DNA of 33,641 bases, from positions 1-33,641 of the forward strand of contig CAYWGC010000035.1 in the NCBI GenBank assembly GCA_964457755.1, written 5' to 3'. The stretch is from Tharpella sp964457755 (GTDB lineage: Bacteria; Desulfobacterota; Anaeroferrophillalia; Anaeroferrophillales; Tharpellaceae). Shown here in pieces: positions 23,367-31,199 of this stretch. Position numbers and translations under genes: made by a program. Position 1 is the stretch's first letter, and each line of letters opens with the position of its first letter. The notes under the pieces are model-generated. The model ran no database searches and was not told the origin of the DNA. It saw only the letters and a program-made list of their open reading frames with translations.

Positions 23367-24881
23367 ATGTCCTCGAGTTTGAACTTCATACTTGATCAGG
23401 TCAGTAAAGAGAAGAATATTCCAAGAGAGATTCTGGTTGAGGCAATTGAATCGGCGATGGTTACCGCGTCCAAGAAAAAGCTGGGTGCGGCTCGAGAAAT
23501 CGAGGCTTCTTATGATGAAGAATCAGGATTGATTGAGCTCTTCGAATTTGTCGAAGTTGTCGAAGAAGTAGAAAACTCCTACTATCAAATATCTCTGCAT
23601 GAAGCTCTTGAGATTGATCCCGAAGCTGAGGTTGGGGATAGTCTGGGCCTTAAACTTGAGACCGATGATTTTGGCCGGATTGCGGCGCAGACGGCCAAGC
23701 AGGTCATTATGCAGAAGATTCGTGAAGCCGAACGGGAGAGTATCTACGAAGAGTACCACGAAAAGGTGGGTGATATTGTCAGCGGCTCAGTGCAAAGGGT
23801 CGAGCGCGGCAACCTGATTGTTAATCTGGGGACGACCGAAGCTATCCTGCCCCGTTCCGAAACTATTCCCCGGGAGAACTTTCGTCAGGGTGAACGGATT
23901 CGGGCCTACCTGTTAAAGGTTGAGATTACAGTCAAAGGACCGAAAATTGTGCTCTCGCGAACTCATCCCGGTTTCCTGATAAGACTCTTTGAGGTTGAGG
24001 TTCCCGAGATTTTTGAGGGAATTATCAAGGTTATGGGGGCCACCCGTGAGCCTGGTATCAGATCCAAAATTGCGGTCTCGACCAATGATCATGATGTTGA
24101 TCCGGTTGGAGCCTGTGTTGGAGTCAGGGGTTCCCGGGTGCAGAACGTTGTCCAGGAATTAAAAGGGGAAAAGATCGATATTATTCGCTGGAACCCGGAT
24201 CCGGTTCGTTATGTCTGTAATGCCATATCTCCGGCCGAGATCAATAAAATTATTCTTGACGAAGATCGTCATATGATGGAGATTGTTGTGCTTGATGAGC
24301 AGCTTTCTCTGGCTATTGGTCGACGCGGACTCAATGTTCGGCTGGCGGCTAAATTGACGGGTTGGAAGCTTGATGTTAAGTCAGCCTCAAGAGTGGCGAG
24401 TGATTTCGACCAGCTCTTTTCACCGCTGGCTGATCTTGAAGGGTTTAATAATACGGCGATGGAGCTGCTTTATGATAACGGCTTCCGTAAAATTGAGGAT
24501 ATTGCCGGCAGTACAGTCGCTGAACTTGGCGATATTATTGGTACTGAAGGGGTTGATCCGCAGCTCTTGATCGAACGGGCTGTCAGCGTTTTCCATGCTT
24601 TGAAAGAGGCTGCTGAGAATCCTGTTCCGGAGCCCGAAAGTGAAGCCTTGGAGATGGTCGAAAGTGAAGCCGAATCAGATGTAGAGATTCCGGAACCTGA
24701 GTCTCAGGTCGAGACTGTGGCTCTAGATGAAGATGAAAATCAAGGCCATGTCAACGAAGATAATGCTGCTGATGAGCCTGATTTGCCAGCTGATTCTCAG
24801 CCCGAAGATGATAGTCTCGTAGTTGCTGATGTCGAAGTTAAAGAAGAGAAAAGTGTTGTCCCGGAAAACCTTGAGGGGTGA
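23367..24881 (+). CDS. nusA: Transcription termination/antitermination factor NusA
   Basis: 504 residues. The N-terminal RNA-polymerase-binding domain (1-125) begins with LNFILDQVSKEKNIPREILVEA. The S1 domain is about 133-198 (GDIVSGSVQRVERGNLIVNL), KH1 contains DPVGACVGVRGSRVQ (about 247-262), and KH2 contains LSLAIGRRGLNVRLAAKLTGW (313-333). One helix-hairpin-helix repeat follows (about 360-415, with FNNTAMELLYDNGFRKIEDIAGS). The last 90 residues are a low-complexity acidic tail rich in Glu, Pro and Ser in place of the second acidic repeat of E. coli NusA. NusA controls pausing, termination and antitermination. The gap to rimP is 63 bases; GGAG lies well upstream of ATG 23367. Confidence 0.93.
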   Translation: MSSSLNFILDQVSKEKNIPREILVEAIESAMVTASKKKLGAAREIEASYDEESGLIELFEFVEVVEEVENSYYQISLHEALEIDPEAEVGDSLGLKLETDDFGRIAAQTAKQVIMQKIREAERESIYEEYHEKVGDIVSGSVQRVERGNLIVNLGTTEAILPRSETIPRENFRQGERIRAYLLKVEITVKGPKIVLSRTHPGFLIRLFEVEVPEIFEGIIKVMGATREPGIRSKIAVSTNDHDVDPVGACVGVRGSRVQNVVQELKGEKIDIIRWNPDPVRYVCNAISPAEINKIILDEDRHMMEIVVLDEQLSLAIGRRGLNVRLAAKLTGWKLDVKSASRVASDFDQLFSPLADLEGFNNTAMELLYDNGFRKIEDIAGSTVAELGDIIGTEGVDPQLLIERAVSVFHALKEAAENPVPEPESEALEMVESEAESDVEIPEPESQVETVALDEDENQGHVNEDNAADEPDLPADSQPEDDSLVVADVEVKEEKSVVPENLEG

Positions 24882-24885
24882 TGCT

Positions 24886-25152
24886 GTGGCGGTACCGTTG
24901 CGTACCTGTCTGGTCTGTCGTCAGCGGGCTCAAAAAAAAACTCTTTGTCGTCTAGTCAGGCAAGAGGGTACACTTATTTACGACAGTAAGTTTCGGGCTC
25001 CGGGCCGGGGCTACTATATTTGCCATAAAGCTGAATGCCTGAGTAAATTTCTAGTCGGTAAACGCCGTTATGGTCGCTTGCCGTTAGGTTCTGAGGCCTT
25101 AGATCTGGAAAGCCGTACGCTTTTACAGTCTGAATGTAAAAATAATAATTGA
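24886..25152 (+). CDS. ylxR: YlxR-family (DUF448) RNA-binding protein
   Basis: 88 residues. RTCLVCRQRAQKKTLCRLVR (7-26) and GRGYYICHKAECLSKF, at about residues 43-58, are the YlxR signature: CxxC plus the basic RNA-binding face. The small protein is found between nusA and infB in most bacteria. In Bacillus it binds nucleoid or RNA targets and in others RNase P, but the role here is unproven. GTG 24886 is chosen because GAGGGG (24873-24878), inside the end of nusA, is placed correctly; the longer frame from 24823 is a shadow of nusA. It ends 20 bases before infB, whose ribosome-binding site lies in that gap. Confidence 0.87.
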   Translation: MAVPLRTCLVCRQRAQKKTLCRLVRQEGTLIYDSKFRAPGRGYYICHKAECLSKFLVGKRRYGRLPLGSEALDLESRTLLQSECKNNN

Positions 25153-25157
25153 TATTT

Positions 25158-25164
25158 AGGGGGT
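25158..25164 (+). promoter_or_regulatory. Ribosome-binding site that sets the TTG start of infB
   Basis: AGGGGGT ends eight bases before TTG 25173. No ATG is available in frame near the start of the conserved IF-2 N-terminal domain, so this site decides the start. Confidence 0.7.
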
Positions 25165-25172
25165 AGACAACC

Positions 25173-28115
25173 TTGATTCTGCGGGAAAAAAAGAAAACCA
25201 AGGTTTATGAACTTTCGCGGGTTCTGAAATTGAAGGAAACTGAACTTATTACGATTTTAGGGACATTAGATATTGAAGTCAGTACTAAGTTCAGTCCTCT
25301 GAACGATGAAGAGGTTAATCGCGTTACGGCTTGGTGTCGTGAGAACCAGGGGCCTGATGTCGTTGAAAAACGGGTTGGTACAGGGGTTCGTCGGCGCCGT
25401 AAAAAAGTTATCGAGAAGCCCGCTCCAGAACCACAGAAGACCATCTCCAGTGAGTCTGATAGCGTGACTGAAAAGGAACCCGAGGTTCTGGTAGATGATA
25501 GCCCTCAAGAATCTGAGGTTGAGGTTGCTGAAGTAGTGGCAACTGGAGATGATTCAGCTGCACTTTTTTCCTCTACTGATGAAGAGGTTGTTAAAGAGTC
25601 TGAAGCAGAAGACGATATTGCGGTTTCGCAGGAGATCAGCCCGCAAGTGAGCAAATCAGAGGATGGTGCATCGCAAAAGCTCAAAACTGCAGCGTTAACT
25701 GAATCTCCGGATTTGGCAAAGATGGATTCCGAGACAAAATCTGGAGTTCCTGAAAGCGGCTCGTCTGAAACGGTTGAGACCGTCTCAGGAACAGAGCCGA
25801 CTGAAGATTCTGCAAGTGAAAATCTAGTTGCCGGATCAGATGAAACTGAAACAGCTTCGGGGCCGGATGATGGTGCACCAGTTGTGGTGGATGTGGATTT
25901 GCCCGTGGGTGAAGATGTGGTGCCGCCGGTGGTTGTGGAAAAGGCCGGGAAAAAGAATGCGGGGCGCGGCGCAAGGGTCATCGGCCGGGTTGCTTTGAGT
26001 GATTTAGGGGTTCAGCCTGGAGGCCGGCCCCCACGCAGTAAAGTGAAAACCAAAAGTTCAGAACCGCCTGCAAGAGGGACTGCTCCGCGGCCGCATGTGC
26101 CTGCAGCCGCGGCACCTGATACTGCTGGTGCTGAAGCTGCCGCAGCTAAAAAAGGTCGTAAGTCACGTAAAAAAGATGGGGTTCAGCCCGGCGCTGATAA
26201 TGCTGTTGCCGTCACTGGAGATGCTGCAAGTCGCAGCCGTAAGGGGCAGCGGCGCTCGGTTATAAAGAACCTTAAGTATAATGATGACCGGGGCAAGGGT
26301 CGCCGGGGGCGCGGAAGCAAAAAGAAAGTCGGTCAGAAAACTGAGATCACGATGCCTAAAGAGATCAAGCGCGTTGTTAAGATCACTGATGCTATCAGTG
26401 TTGGTGAATTGGCTAAAAAAATGGGTATCAAAGCCGGTGAGGTGATCGGCAAACTCATGGGTATGGGCTCTATGGTGACCATCAACCAGATGGTTGATTT
26501 TGAGACTGCCTCCCTGGTTGCTGAAGATTTTGGCCATACGGTAGAAAATGTTGCTTTTGACGAAGAGTTGGTCTTTGAAAGAGAAGTCGATAAGCCTGAA
26601 GACCTTTCGGGGCGGCCCCCGGTAGTAACAATTATGGGTCATGTTGATCACGGTAAAACTTCGCTGCTTGATGCTATTCGCTTGACCAAGGTGGCTGACG
26701 GTGAAGCTGGCGGGATAACCCAGCATATCGGTGCTTATATGGTCTCATTGCCCAAAGGTGATATCTCATTTGTCGATACCCCGGGTCATGAAGCTTTTAC
26801 GGCGATGCGTTCACGCGGCGCCGGGGTTACCGATATTGTTATTCTTGTGGTTGCTGCTGACGATGGCGTGATGCCGACGACGATTGAGTCGATCAACCAC
26901 GCTAAAGCGGCTGAAGTACCAATCATTGTTGCGATTAATAAAATTGATAAAGAGAACGCCCGGCCCGACGAGGTTCGGCGTCAGCTCTCTGAGCATGGTT
27001 TGATCTCTGAAGATTGGGGTGGCGATACAATATTTGTTGAAGTTTCAGCCAAGCAGCAGACTAATCTTGATACCTTGCTCGAGATGATTCTTCTCCAGGC
27101 TGAAGTTATGGAGCTCTCTGCCAATCCCGATAAAGCGGCTCAAGGGGTAGTCCTTGAATCTCGTCTTGATCGGGGCAAAGGGCCGGTGGCCACAGTCCTG
27201 GTTCAGGATGGTACGGTTAAGCAGGGTGACTTTATTGTTGCCGGTCTCTACAGTGGCCGGGTTCGAGCTTTACTTGATGATATGGGTCAACAGATTGAGA
27301 GTGCCGGGCCTTCAATTCCGGTAGAGATTTTAGGACTTAACGGATCCCCTTCGGCAGGTGATGATTTTAATGTTGTCAAGTCGGAAAAACAAGCTAAAGA
27401 GTTGACCTCAAACCGTCAGCATAAGGCCCGTGAACATGATATTTCCAAAACCAGTAAAATCTCCCTTGAGGATCTTTTCGAACAGATGGAAGAGGGTGAA
27501 GTCGAACAGCTTAACGTTATCATTAAAGGTGATGTTCAGGGCTCGGTTGAAGCAGTCAGTGAGGCTTTGAAAAAGCAGGCAACCTCCAAGGTTAAGGTCG
27601 AAGTTGTCCATGCTGCAGTCGGTGGCGTTAAAGAGGCTGACGTCATGTTGGCGGCGGCCTCACAGGCGATCATTGTGGCTTTTAATGTGCGCCCGGATCT
27701 TAAAGCTCAGCATCTGGCGGAACATGAAAAGGTTGATATTAGACTTTACTCGGTTATTTATGCGCTGCTTGAAGATATAAGAATGGCGATGGAAGGGCTC
27801 TTAGCTCCCGATATGCGTGAAGTCTATCAGGGTCGGGCCGAAGTCAGACAGGCTTTTATGGTCTCCAAGGTTGGCATGATCGCCGGTTGCCGGGTTATCG
27901 ATGGCAAGATGAAACGCAACGCCCAAGTGCGTTTGCTGCGTGATGATGTGGTTATTGTCGAGGGTAAAATATCATCCCTTAAACGTTTTAAGGATGACGC
28001 GAAAGAGGTGGCCAGCGGTTTTGAGTGTGGTATCGGGATTGAGAACTACAACGATATCAAACCCGGAGATGTCATAGAAGCCTTTACTATCGAAGCGGTC
28101 GCCGCTAAATTATGA
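25173..28115 (+). CDS. infB: Translation initiation factor IF-2
   Basis: 980 residues. The first IF2_N domain (about 8-65) has KVYELSRVLKLKETELITIL. Residues about 70-395 form a long disordered linker, first acidic (Glu, Ser, Asp, Val) and then Ala/Gly/Lys/Arg-rich (from about 255). A second IF2_N-like domain follows (about 400-455; VGELAKKMGIKAGEVIGKLM). The GTPase has G1 GHVDHGKT (489-496), G2 GGITQHIGAY, G3 DTPGH, G4 NKID and G5 SAK. Domains II-IV follow up to VIEAFTIEAVAAKL. IF-2 brings fMet-tRNA to the 30S subunit and promotes subunit joining. The start is TTG with AGGGGGT. It may also use an internal start for a shorter form, as in E. coli; this is not visible. A 130-bp palindrome follows. 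Confidence 0.94.
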   Translation: MILREKKKTKVYELSRVLKLKETELITILGTLDIEVSTKFSPLNDEEVNRVTAWCRENQGPDVVEKRVGTGVRRRRKKVIEKPAPEPQKTISSESDSVTEKEPEVLVDDSPQESEVEVAEVVATGDDSAALFSSTDEEVVKESEAEDDIAVSQEISPQVSKSEDGASQKLKTAALTESPDLAKMDSETKSGVPESGSSETVETVSGTEPTEDSASENLVAGSDETETASGPDDGAPVVVDVDLPVGEDVVPPVVVEKAGKKNAGRGARVIGRVALSDLGVQPGGRPPRSKVKTKSSEPPARGTAPRPHVPAAAAPDTAGAEAAAAKKGRKSRKKDGVQPGADNAVAVTGDAASRSRKGQRRSVIKNLKYNDDRGKGRRGRGSKKKVGQKTEITMPKEIKRVVKITDAISVGELAKKMGIKAGEVIGKLMGMGSMVTINQMVDFETASLVAEDFGHTVENVAFDEELVFEREVDKPEDLSGRPPVVTIMGHVDHGKTSLLDAIRLTKVADGEAGGITQHIGAYMVSLPKGDISFVDTPGHEAFTAMRSRGAGVTDIVILVVAADDGVMPTTIESINHAKAAEVPIIVAINKIDKENARPDEVRRQLSEHGLISEDWGGDTIFVEVSAKQQTNLDTLLEMILLQAEVMELSANPDKAAQGVVLESRLDRGKGPVATVLVQDGTVKQGDFIVAGLYSGRVRALLDDMGQQIESAGPSIPVEILGLNGSPSAGDDFNVVKSEKQAKELTSNRQHKAREHDISKTSKISLEDLFEQMEEGEVEQLNVIIKGDVQGSVEAVSEALKKQATSKVKVEVVHAAVGGVKEADVMLAAASQAIIVAFNVRPDLKAQHLAEHEKVDIRLYSVIYALLEDIRMAMEGLLAPDMREVYQGRAEVRQAFMVSKVGMIAGCRVIDGKMKRNAQVRLLRDDVVIVEGKISSLKRFKDDAKEVASGFECGIGIENYNDIKPGDVIEAFTIEAVAAKL

Positions 28116-28122
28116 TGGCGTT

Positions 28123-28255
28123 GTAAAAAGTTCCGATAGCCTGCGTTGTTGCACTTTTCCAGGCATTCGACATACTGTATGTATAGTCTCGCGCCTGGAA
28201 AAGTACATCGCCTTGTCTTTCGAAATTTTTACTTAGCCATCCCGTGACTTTTTAC
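28123..28255. repeat. Long palindromic element between infB and rbfA
   Basis: Outer arms GTAAAAAGT (28123-28131) and ACTTTTTAC (28247-28255) pair. The inner arms CTTTTCCAGGC (28154-28164) and GCCTGGAAAAG (28193-28203) form a perfect 11-bp stem, and the centre CATAC-T-GTATG (28171-28181) is itself palindromic. Sequence between the outer and inner arms is only partly complementary. It sits inside the operon, 8 bases after the infB stop, so it would be transcribed and fold as RNA. I recall similar 'GTAAAAAGT...' palindromes as dispersed repeats in Desulfobacterota genomes; this is memory, not a search. Confidence 0.7.
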
Positions 28256-28322
28256 GAATACAATAGCAGAATCGTCATCATTTTTTTTATTGATGAATGG
28301 TCGCAGTTAGTTGGATATTTAA

Positions 28323-28682
28323 ATGAAAACACGTACTCAACGTTGTCAGCGTATTGGAGATCAGCTTAGAGGCGAAATCTCAACTATGCTGCAACGCGAT
28401 ATTAAAGATCCCCGTATCGGTTTTGTGACGATTATGGATGTCGAGGTGGCTCCCGATTTGAGTCATGCAAACGTCTTCTTTACGGTTTTTGGCAGTGATC
28501 AAGAAAAAAGTGACAGTTTGCAAGGGCTCCAGAGTACGGCCAGTTATATGCGCCGAGAACTGGGGCGTAAGCTCCATTTAAAAAGAATCCCGCAGCTCCA
28601 TTTTCGTTATGATAAGACCACTGTTGATGGGGCTCATATGGAAGATATTTTTATTAAGATCAAAAAGGAAGATGAACTTTAG
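28323..28682 (+). CDS. rbfA: Ribosome-binding factor A
   Basis: 119 residues, the normal size. KTRTQRCQRIGDQLRGEIS (2-20) forms the start of the KH-like fold. DPRIGFVTIMDVEVAPDLSH, the alanine-kink equivalent SYMRRELGRKLHLKRIPQL, and the closing FRYDKTTVDGAHMEDIF are all recognisable. RbfA binds helix 1 of 16S rRNA during late 30S maturation and cold adaptation. It is followed by nrnA with no gap: the TAG is next to the ATG. The upstream ribosome-binding site is weak, and the palindrome at 28123-28255 separates it from infB, so its expression may depend on read-through or a local promoter. Confidence 0.9.
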   Translation: MKTRTQRCQRIGDQLRGEISTMLQRDIKDPRIGFVTIMDVEVAPDLSHANVFFTVFGSDQEKSDSLQGLQSTASYMRRELGRKLHLKRIPQLHFRYDKTTVDGAHMEDIFIKIKKEDEL

Positions 28683-29663
28683 ATGGGCCTGATCGAAGTT
28701 GAAAAAAGCTCCCTGGCTCTAGCCGCGGTGCAAAAAGCCAGGACCATTGTGATTGCCAGTCACATTGATCCTGATGGCGATACCCTTGGTTCCTCGCTGG
28801 CCTGGGCTCTGGTTTTACGAAAAATGGGTAAGCAGGTGACGGTTTACAACCAGGGTACTTTGCCTTATAGCTATGAGTTTCTGCCGGGCTCAGAACTATT
28901 GGTTGATCAGCTGCCTCTAACCTGTGATCTTCTGTGTCTGCTTGATTTTAGCGAGTTAGAGCGGGGCGGTAAAGATCTAGTTGTCTGGCGAGGCTATGCA
29001 AAGTCTCTCTGTATTGATCATCATCTGACTGCTGATCCGGTTGCCGATATAAATCTTATCTATTCTCAAGCTTGTGCTACCGGGGAACTTATCTACGAGC
29101 TTGCTCTCTCTCTTGATCCCGATTTCAAGCTTGATGTCGCGGTCAATCTTTATACCGCAATCCTTACCGATACTGGATCTTTTCGTTATTCCAATTCAAC
29201 CCCGAGCTCTTTTAAGATAGCTGGTGACCTGGTTCGGCGTGGGGTTGAACCCTGGAGTGTGGCCCAGCACGTTTATGAAAGCCAACCGCTTGAGCGGATC
29301 AAATTGGTCGGTCGCGTTCTTGAAACCTTGCAGATTTCTGATTCAGGTAAAGGGGCAGCGGTCTGGGTGACGCAGGCGATGTTTGATGAGACCGGTACGA
29401 ATAGTGAATATTCGGATGGTTTGGTCAACTATCCCCGTTCAATCGCCGGGGTTGAGGTTGCTTTTACGGCTCGCGAAGTCGGCTTTCAAGAGTATAAAAT
29501 AAGTTTTCGCTCTCGCGGCACGGTTAATGTTGCAGCTTTGGCGGCAGAGTTCGGTGGCGGTGGTCATCATAATGCTGCCGGTTGTCGTCTGCAAGGGGCT
29601 TTGCCGGATTTGATTGAGCAGGTTTTTGCAATTATCGATAACTCTTTGTCAGAGTCTCATTAA
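28683..29663 (+). CDS. nrnA: DHH/DHHA1 phosphoesterase, NrnA-type oligoribonuclease / pAp phosphatase
   Basis: 326 residues. The N-terminal DHH domain has SHIDPDGDTLGSSLAWAL (26-43) as motif I, LLDFSE (86-91) as motif II, IDHHLT (111-116) as the DHH motif, and a TDTGSF block as motif IV. The C-terminal DHHA1 domain ends with FGGGGHHNAAGC near residue 293. Bacillus NrnA degrades nanoRNAs of 2-5 nucleotides and dephosphorylates 3'-phosphoadenosine-5'-phosphate. E. coli-like Orn is absent from this window. AAGGAAG lies 14-20 bases before the ATG, inside rbfA. It is placed between rbfA and truB, the usual position in Firmicutes and Deltaproteobacteria. truB starts two bases after the stop. Confidence 0.9.
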   Translation: MGLIEVEKSSLALAAVQKARTIVIASHIDPDGDTLGSSLAWALVLRKMGKQVTVYNQGTLPYSYEFLPGSELLVDQLPLTCDLLCLLDFSELERGGKDLVVWRGYAKSLCIDHHLTADPVADINLIYSQACATGELIYELALSLDPDFKLDVAVNLYTAILTDTGSFRYSNSTPSSFKIAGDLVRRGVEPWSVAQHVYESQPLERIKLVGRVLETLQISDSGKGAAVWVTQAMFDETGTNSEYSDGLVNYPRSIAGVEVAFTAREVGFQEYKISFRSRGTVNVAALAAEFGGGGHHNAAGCRLQGALPDLIEQVFAIIDNSLSESH

Positions 29664-29665
29664 AT

Positions 29666-30592
29666 ATGACCGACGACGTTTTTGTGGTTGTCGATAAACC
29701 TCAGGGTTTGACTTCGCAACAGGTGGTGGCTCGAGTTAAGCGCCATCTCGGTTGTCGTAAGGTTGGTCATACTGGAACCCTTGATCCCTTGGCGACCGGG
29801 GTTTTGCCGTTAGCCCTGAACCGGGCCACTCGTTTAATTCAATACCTTGACGAGAGCCGTAAGGTTTACAGCGGGGAGATTGAACTCGGTATCGAGAGTG
29901 ATACCCTCGATCGGGATGGCGAAATTGTCGCTCGTTATGCGGGGTCTCTTGACTATAGTGAAAAAGAGATTGCCGATGTTTTTAAACGTTATCTCGGTTG
30001 CATAACCCAAGTGGCACCGATCTATTCGGCAATCAAGAGTAAGGGACGCCCTCTCTACTCTTATGCACGTTCCGGGATTGAGGTGACGCCGCCTGAGCGT
30101 CAGGTTGAGATCGATTCTTTTACCCTTTTATCCTACCAGCCTCCCCTGGTTTCGTTTCGGGTAGTCTGTTCAAAGGGAACCTATGTCAGATCTTTAGCTG
30201 CCGATGTTGGCCGTGAGCTTGGTTGTGGAGCCCGGATATGGTCATTGCGCCGTGAAGCAAGTGGCTCTTTTAGGCTCGACCAGGCGATTTCGCTGGAGGA
30301 ACTGTTAGAAAAAGCAGCTGCCGGTGAAAGTATGCCGTTACGCTCTCCTCTGGAGTTTCTTGGTCATCTGCAGACGGTGGTTGTCGCCGATCCCAAAATG
30401 CAGGAGAAGATCGCTCATGGGGTGGCGTTGCCGCTTACAGAAAGTTTAATTCCGTCGTCCGGGATTAATCTGGATGAAGAGGTTGTCCTTGTCGATGGGG
30501 TCGGAACCCTCCTGGCCCTGGCTCGATATGAATGCCTTGAAAATAGCTCGGAGCAAGAGTTGCGGATGGTGCGGGTGATGATGCCGCAATAA
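29666..30592 (+). CDS. truB: tRNA pseudouridine-55 synthase
   Basis: 308 residues. VVVDKPQGLTSQQVV (7-21) and VGHTGTLDPLATGVLPLAL (33-51), with catalytic Asp40, are diagnostic. SKGTYVRSLAADVG in the second half is a conserved family block. The C-terminal extension (about 225-308) matches the PUA-like end of bacterial TruB. The enzyme makes pseudouridine 55 in the T-loop of tRNA and acts as a tRNA folding chaperone. It is tightly spaced after nrnA (2 bases) and precedes rpsO by 127 bases, the conserved order. Confidence 0.92.
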   Translation: MTDDVFVVVDKPQGLTSQQVVARVKRHLGCRKVGHTGTLDPLATGVLPLALNRATRLIQYLDESRKVYSGEIELGIESDTLDRDGEIVARYAGSLDYSEKEIADVFKRYLGCITQVAPIYSAIKSKGRPLYSYARSGIEVTPPERQVEIDSFTLLSYQPPLVSFRVVCSKGTYVRSLAADVGRELGCGARIWSLRREASGSFRLDQAISLEELLEKAAAGESMPLRSPLEFLGHLQTVVVADPKMQEKIAHGVALPLTESLIPSSGINLDEEVVLVDGVGTLLALARYECLENSSEQELRMVRVMMPQ

Positions 30593-30719
30593 GAAATTTA
30601 AAACAAAATCTTTACAAACCCTGTCTTTTATGCTAGCAGGGGCGTGTTAGATGTTAATCAGCAGAGTTGTTACTTAAATATACTATTTAAAAAAAAGAAG
30701 AGCGAGGAGAAAAGTTTCA

Positions 30720-30989
30720 ATGGCGTTTGTAAGTGGTCAAAAAAATGATATAATTGAGAAATACAGGTTGCACGAAAGTGATACCGGTTCCCCTGAAGTG
30801 CAAATAGCTCTGATCAGCGAGAGAATTACCTATCTCACCGATCATTTCAAGGTTCATAAACACGACTTTCATTCACGTCGTGGTTTGTTGAAACTGGTTG
30901 GCCAGAGACGTCGTCTGCTTGACTACCTCAAGACGAAAGAGTTCAAACGTTATAAAGATGTGATCGGCAGTTTGGGCTTGCGTCGTTAA
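30720..30989 (+). CDS. rpsO: 30S ribosomal protein S15
   Basis: 89 residues, the standard S15 length. Recognisable are FRLHES-type text (YRLHESDTGSPEVQIALIS), ITYLTDHFKVHKHDFHSRRG, and KLVGQRRRLLDYLKTKEFKRY. S15 binds the 16S rRNA three-way junction early in 30S assembly and, in several bacteria, also represses its own mRNA through a leader structure. The leader here, from 30593 to 30719, has an imperfect CCCTG/CAGGG hairpin (about 30620-30641) whose regulatory role is open. GCGAGGAG lies about ten bases before the ATG. A terminator-like hairpin follows. Confidence 0.94.
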   Translation: MAFVSGQKNDIIEKYRLHESDTGSPEVQIALISERITYLTDHFKVHKHDFHSRRGLLKLVGQRRRLLDYLKTKEFKRYKDVIGSLGLRR

Positions 30990-31037
30990 GCGTTGCTTCG
31001 GGGCTGGATTGTAATAAGCAAAAAGTAAGATATATTC

Positions 31038-31079
31038 AAAACTGCTTTCAGGCATAGGCTGGAGGCAGTTTTCTTTTTT
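31038..31079 (+). terminator. Intrinsic terminator between rpsO and pnp
   Basis: AAAACTGC (31038-31045) pairs with GCAGTTTT (31065-31072), with a partly paired CAG/CTG inside. A T-run (31074-31080, after a single C) follows. Partial read-through into pnp is likely because rpsO-pnp is a common operon. Confidence 0.6.
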
Positions 31080-31199
31080 TATTCCTATGCGTTGTCAAGC
31101 GTTAAACAGTTTGCCCGGAATAGGCTGGGTAAGCAGCGGTTACTTGGAGAGCGAGTTGAGTTATTGTAGGTTGACGTGGAAAAGTAAAGTGGAGAAGAG

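Noticed and set aside
25505..25981. A 158-codon reverse frame opposite the infB linker
   Set aside because: It mirrors the low-complexity acidic linker and gives a Ser/Thr/Pro/Ala-rich artefact with no homology.
26163..26726. A 187-codon reverse frame opposite infB
   Set aside because: It lies opposite conserved IF-2 domains, has no ribosome-binding site and no recognisable motif.
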